Shown: in pieces, positions 50,634 through 54,074 of the stretch
Position numbering within the stretch: the stretch's first letter is position 1
Layout of the letters: each line of letters opens with the position of its first letter
Source: FACHB-1406 sp034189065
GTDB lineage: Bacteria > Cyanobacteriota > Cyanobacteriia > Cyanobacteriales > Spirulinaceae
Assembly (NCBI GenBank): GCA_034189065.1
Contig: JAXHVQ010000023.1
Coordinates: forward strand, 1 to 54,074
Length of the DNA: 54,074 bases
Reading direction: 5' to 3'
The notes under the pieces: model-generated
Seen by the model: the letters and a program-made list of their open reading frames with translations, nothing else
What the model was told of the DNA's origin: nothing
The model's database searches: none
Made by a program: the position numbers and the translations under genes

Positions 50634-51827
50634 ATGACGAACCAACCCTCAACGCGCATTTGCATCCTGGGAGGCGGTTTTGGCGGTCTCTATACCGCTT
50701 TGCGCCTCAGCGAGTTCCCCTTGGAGCGATCGCACAACCTGGAAATTACTCTCGTCGATCGAAACGATCGCTTTCTATTTTCCCCTTTATTGTACGAGTT
50801 AGTCACCCGGGAAATGCAAACCTGGGAAATTGCCCCCTCTTTTGTCGAACTCCTCGAACAGACAAATGTCAAATTTTGTCAAGGCTGCGTAACGGGACTC
50901 AACCCCCAACAACAACGAGTATTTCTCGCCGACGGCACCGAACTGCCCTACGATAAGTTAGTCGTTGCCTTGGGAGGCAAAACCCCCCTCAGCGCCGTTC
51001 CAGGAGCCGCCGAACGCGCCATTCCCTTCCGCCGCCTCGAAGACTTCCATCGCCTCGAAACCCGCCTGCGCGAGCTGGAACAGTCCGATCGCAGTAAAAT
51101 CCGAGTTGCCATTGTCGGAGGCGGATATAGCGGCGTAGAACTGGCCTGCAAACTCTCAGAACGTCTCGGAGATCGCGGAAGAATTCGGATTATCGAACGG
51201 AGTTCCGATATTTTAAGCAAATCCACTGAATTTAATCGTCAGACAGCCAAAGCCGCCCTCGAAGACCATCAAATTTGGCTCGACCTCGAAACCGAAATTC
51301 AATCGGTCGAGCCAGACGCAATCGCCTTAGAATACAAAGGGCAAGTCGATACAATCCCCGTCGAACTGGTCATGTGGACCGTCGGAACCCAAGCAACCGA
51401 ACTCCTAGAACAATTTCCCCTCAAGCGTACAGACAAAGGACTGCTCGCCATTGCCCCCACCTTCGAGGCGATCGGCACGCCCAACATCTTCGCCCTGGGC
51501 GATCTCGCCGACTGCCGAGACGCAGCCGGACAGCAAATTCCCGCAACCGCCCAAGCCGCACTCCAACAAGCCGACTACTGCGCGTGGAATCTTTGGGCTT
51601 CTCTAACGAACCGTCCTCTGCTACCCTTCCGTTATCAGCCATTAGGAGAAATGATGACTTTGGGGACAGACCGGGGAACCGTATCGGGATTGGGAGTCAA
51701 ATTAGACGGCATTCTAGGTCACCTGACCCGACGACTGGTTTATCTTTATCGCCTGCCAACCCCAAAGCACCAACTCGCGGTTGGATTTAACTGGATGGCT
51801 CAGCCGTTAATCGAGTTATTGTCCTAA
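50634..51827 (+). CDS. ndbB: Type II NAD(P)H dehydrogenase, NdbB-like
   Basis: A 397-residue flavoprotein of the NDH-2 family without membrane helices. The FAD motif is ICILGGGFGGLYTAL (residues 9-23), and the NAD(P)H motif is VAIVGGGYSGVELA near 159-172. The late FAD contact reads IFALGDLADC, followed by PATAQAALQQADYCAWNL. Length and sequence fit cyanobacterial NdbB, which reduces demethylphylloquinone during vitamin K1 synthesis; a general quinone reductase role is the alternative. It is followed after 11 bases by a HAD hydrolase gene on the same strand, a likely operon. Confidence 0.88.
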   Translation: MTNQPSTRICILGGGFGGLYTALRLSEFPLERSHNLEITLVDRNDRFLFSPLLYELVTREMQTWEIAPSFVELLEQTNVKFCQGCVTGLNPQQQRVFLADGTELPYDKLVVALGGKTPLSAVPGAAERAIPFRRLEDFHRLETRLRELEQSDRSKIRVAIVGGGYSGVELACKLSERLGDRGRIRIIERSSDILSKSTEFNRQTAKAALEDHQIWLDLETEIQSVEPDAIALEYKGQVDTIPVELVMWTVGTQATELLEQFPLKRTDKGLLAIAPTFEAIGTPNIFALGDLADCRDAAGQQIPATAQAALQQADYCAWNLWASLTNRPLLPFRYQPLGEMMTLGTDRGTVSGLGVKLDGILGHLTRRLVYLYRLPTPKHQLAVGFNWMAQPLIELLS

Positions 51828-51838
51828 ATAAAGTCTCG

Positions 51839-52522
51839 ATGGAAAAACCGAAAGTCATATTTTTAGATGCTGTAGGAACGCTATTCGGCGTTCGCGGCAG
51901 TGTCGGGGAAGTCTACAGCGCGATCGCGCGGGAATTTGGAGTTGAGGTCGAAGGCACTCGCCTAGAACAAGCCTTCTACCGCAGCTTCCAAGCCAGCGAT
52001 CCCCTGACCTTTCCCCAAGTTCGCATCACCGAAATCCCAGAGCGAGAATTAGAATGGTGGCGCGCCGTCAGTCGCGACACCTTTGAACGAGTTGGCGCGC
52101 TCGAAAAGTTCGAGCGCTTCGACGACTTTTTTCTCCGCCTATACGGACACTTTGCCACCCCCAAACCCTGGTACATCTATCCCGATATTGTCCCCGCTCT
52201 CGAACAATGGCGCGAAGACGCGATCGAATTGGGGATTATCTCCAACTTCGACTCCCGCCTCCATGCTGTTTTAGAAGGGCTAGACCTCAGAAAATTCTTT
52301 AAAAGCATTACAGTTTCCTCCAATATCGGCGCAGCCAAACCCGATCCCGTCATTTTCCACAAAGCTTTAGCCAAGCACGACTGCGAACCCCGCCACGCTT
52401 GGCACGTCGGCGATAGCGTTAAGGAAGACTACGAAGGCGCGAAAGAAGTCGGACTGCGAGCGATCCTACTCGCACGGCCGCGGCCCGCGCGAAGTGAGTC
52501 AAAGGGCGATCGCAATGAATAA
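51839..52522 (+). CDS. HAD-IA family hydrolase (REG-2-like)
   Basis: A 227-residue HAD phosphatase-like protein. Motif I is FLDAVGTLFG, with the nucleophile Asp; the usual second Asp is replaced by Val, as often in this REG-2/HDHD3-like subgroup. Motif II is SNFDSRL, motif III has Lys in GAAKPDPVIF, and motif IV is GDSVKEDYEGA. The final residues (ARPRPARSESKGDRNE) look repeat-derived, and the TAA stop is formed by the following AATAATG array. It is probably co-transcribed with ndbB. The substrate is unknown. Confidence 0.9.
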   Translation: MEKPKVIFLDAVGTLFGVRGSVGEVYSAIAREFGVEVEGTRLEQAFYRSFQASDPLTFPQVRITEIPERELEWWRAVSRDTFERVGALEKFERFDDFFLRLYGHFATPKPWYIYPDIVPALEQWREDAIELGIISNFDSRLHAVLEGLDLRKFFKSITVSSNIGAAKPDPVIFHKALAKHDCEPRHAWHVGDSVKEDYEGAKEVGLRAILLARPRPARSESKGDRNE

Positions 52523-52748
52523 TGAATAATGAATAATGAATAATTAGGGCTTGCTGCACAAAGCGGCAAACCCTATGAATCAATGCGCGAAGCGGTGTAT
52601 TAGGGTTGCTTAAAAATTAAAAATTAAAAATTAAAAATTAAATACAATTCCCCCCTGCTCCCCCTGCTCCCCCTGCTTCCCCTGCTTCCCCATCACCCCA
52701 TCCCCCCATCTCCCCATCTCCCCATCTCCCCATCTCCCCATCTCCCCG
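52514..52748 (-). repeat. AATAATG array and MITE-like element, copy 4
   Basis: Four AATGAAT-type heptamers (52514-52543) precede the element. The B-end AGGGCTTGCTGCACAAAGC starts at 52546, followed by GTGTATTAGGGTTGCTTAAA, four AAATT repeats and a C-rich tract of CCCCCTGCTC and CCCATCTCC units to about 52748. It is the reverse of copies 2 and 3. No gene is present. Confidence 0.75.
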
Positions 52749-52854
52749 TGCCCAATTGAGACACATTTTTCCCATCGGTGCAGCAGATCCGGTAATACGT
52801 GGCAATTGTCGGCTATCTTGAAAAGAAGTTTAGGTTTTATGGGGGACTACAACC

Positions 52855-53766
52855 TTGGACAGCGCCAGTCATCAAAAAATATTGGGCTACTTCATCGAAG
52901 AAGCCAAAGAGCATCTAGAAACCCTCGAACAGGGTTTAATGGAACTCAATTCCGTCGTTCGAGACCCAGAGCGAATTAACGAGATGTTCCGCGCCGCCCA
53001 TTCTATTAAAGGGGGTTCCGCAATGCTGGGTTACAGCAGCATTCAAAAAACTGCTCACCGTCTAGAAGACTGCTTCAAAATTCTTAAAGAACACGAGGTT
53101 CCCGTCGATCAAAAATTAGAGAACCTTTTTTTAAATGGATATGAAACCCTTAATGAGCTGCTAACTAAGTTAGAAAGCCCCTTCGGTTTGCAAGACGATG
53201 AAGCGGAAGAAATTACTCAAGCAGCCGAACCGGACTTTATTGAGTTGCAAAATTATCTAAATCTTTTAATTGGAGGCGGTTCGCCGCCGGTTTCGGGAGC
53301 AGAAACAGCAACTTTTTCGGAAAACCCATCGACTTCAGAGCGAGAATTGGTTACTCAAATCCAGGATATTCTGAAGCATATGCTGGGACTCTTTAAACAG
53401 AAAGCCACAGCCCAAAATCGCAAAGAACTTCAGCAAACCTGCGTCAAGCTCGCTAAACTCTCCCCTCAGAAAAAAGGGTGGCAAATTTTAACAAAAAGTG
53501 CCTATCAAGCAATCGCTAATCCTAAATTTTCCTATCGCACACTCGCGCCTGTTGTCCTTAAAGAACTCAAGCAAGGGAGCGATTATATTGCTCTCGGTCA
53601 GTCAGAGGAAATTGCACCAAGCGAACATTTACGACGACTCGCCAACGCAAAAGCGCCTCAAATTTTGATGCCTGTCGAACCTAAAGCCGCTGCTAAAACC
53701 TTGAAGCAAGCTTTTAATTCCAATCAGTTGTCCCAACTCGTACAGCTTTTGAGCGCTAAGTCGTAA
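52855..53766 (+). CDS. Hpt domain protein
   Basis: A 303-residue protein with an N-terminal histidine-phosphotransfer domain. The phosphoacceptor is His49 in MFRAAHSIKGGSAMLGYSSI; helical flanks and the HRLEDCFKIL helix fit the CheA/PilL-type Hpt fold. The C-terminal 170 residues are helical with no domain I can name. The start is TTG at 52855, since no ATG in frame precedes it. It likely relays phosphate in a phosphorelay such as a pilus or phototaxis pathway, but no kinase or regulator is adjacent. Confidence 0.88.
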   Translation: MDSASHQKILGYFIEEAKEHLETLEQGLMELNSVVRDPERINEMFRAAHSIKGGSAMLGYSSIQKTAHRLEDCFKILKEHEVPVDQKLENLFLNGYETLNELLTKLESPFGLQDDEAEEITQAAEPDFIELQNYLNLLIGGGSPPVSGAETATFSENPSTSERELVTQIQDILKHMLGLFKQKATAQNRKELQQTCVKLAKLSPQKKGWQILTKSAYQAIANPKFSYRTLAPVVLKELKQGSDYIALGQSEEIAPSEHLRRLANAKAPQILMPVEPKAAAKTLKQAFNSNQLSQLVQLLSAKS

Positions 53767-53809
53767 TTAGAATGGAAGAATGGGAGAATAGAAGAATGGA
53801 AGAATTGCT

Positions 53810-54066
53810 AAGTACCTGGACAAAAATAAAGGGTAGTAGCTTGGGCTTGCTGCACAAAGCTACTACCCTTCGATCGACGCGATCGAGGTGTATTAGAGTT
53901 GCTTAAAAATTAAAAACAATTCCCCCCTGCTCCCCCTGCTCCCCCTGCTCCCCCTGCTCCCCCTGCTTCCCCTACTTCCCCTGCTTCCCCTACTTCCCCT
54001 GCTCTCCCCGCTCCCCCCGCTCATCTCAACACTTATTCAGCAACCCCTAAGTTTGTCCAGGTGCTT
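53810..54066. repeat. Nested repeat element (includes MITE-like copy 5)
   Basis: AAGTACCTGGACAAA (53810-53824) is repeated inverted as TTTGTCCAGGTGCTT (54052-54066), with one mismatch. Inside, AAGGGTAGTAGCTT and its exact complement (53829-53842, 53857-53870) form a 14-bp hairpin. The MITE-like copy runs from GGGCTTGCTG (53843) to CAGCAACCCC (54038-54047), with C-rich CCCCCTGCTC units between. It shows no coding capacity. Confidence 0.75.
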
Positions 54067-54074
54067 AATTGGGG

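Overview
The window is chromosomal DNA of a cyanobacterium, most likely a filamentous one. The HIP1 octamer GCGATCGC is everywhere, and many gene families are typical of or restricted to cyanobacteria (DUF3038/DUF4335, DUF928, CHAT-TPR, NdbB-type NDH-2, XisH, Uma2). Intergenic DNA is full of heptanucleotide tandem repeats and small dispersed palindromes, as in filamentous genomes with heavy repeat loads. No genus can be named from the sequence alone.

Layout. 1-9.7 kb: PiT phosphate permease, a zinc-ribbon membrane protein, a coiled-coil MCP-like protein, RidA, a membrane-anchored GTPase and the DUF4335/DUF3038 pair. 9.7-20 kb: apt, a DppB-like permease, DUF928 plus CHAT-TPR, tRNA-Gly, MoaD, a Uma2 protein and glycolate dehydrogenase glcE-glcF. 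20-31 kb is the most accessory part: a CYP152-type P450, a GT39-like membrane protein, a cNMP-binding histidine kinase and a response-regulator/flavoprotein fusion separated by a toxin-antitoxin pair, a SnoaL/TetR divergon and a truncated xisH, then an ltrA gene split by a 384-bp IS200/IS605-type mini-element. 31-41.6 kb: M42 peptidase, tRNA-Pro, a vMAP/AAA/degenerate-GGDEF protein, an orphan Dam methylase, a pentapeptide-repeat protein and purL-purF. 42-54 kb: a TpsA-like haemagglutinin, a PEP-CTERM protein, prolyl aminopeptidase, a second Uma2 protein, NdbB, a HAD hydrolase and an Hpt protein.

How genes work together. purL and purF are successive enzymes of purine synthesis, and apt salvages adenine. 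glcE and glcF are two subunits of photorespiratory glycolate dehydrogenase. The cNMP-binding kinase and the receiver/flavoprotein fusion look like one signalling pair pulled apart by about 2.5 kb of accessory genes. The SnoaL and TetR genes share an intergenic region with two copies of the same palindrome, ATACG-N4-CGTAT, a clear operator candidate. The TpsA, CHAT and DUF928 families often occur together in cyanobacteria, but here the first lies about 27 kb from the other two.

Most notable. (1) A precise IS608-like insertion (TTAC left flank, TCAA right end) splits ltrA and keeps a candidate omegaRNA end; its predicted guide matches the uninterrupted ltrA. (2) purL carries two in-frame blocks of the simple repeats that otherwise fill intergenic DNA; the haemagglutinin gene carries in-frame palindromic repeats. 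(3) The receiver/glutaredoxin-like/thioredoxin-reductase-like fusion has lost both redox dithiols. (4) Several small repeat families recur, some supplying stop codons of host genes. No CRISPR array, rRNA or complete transposase gene was seen.
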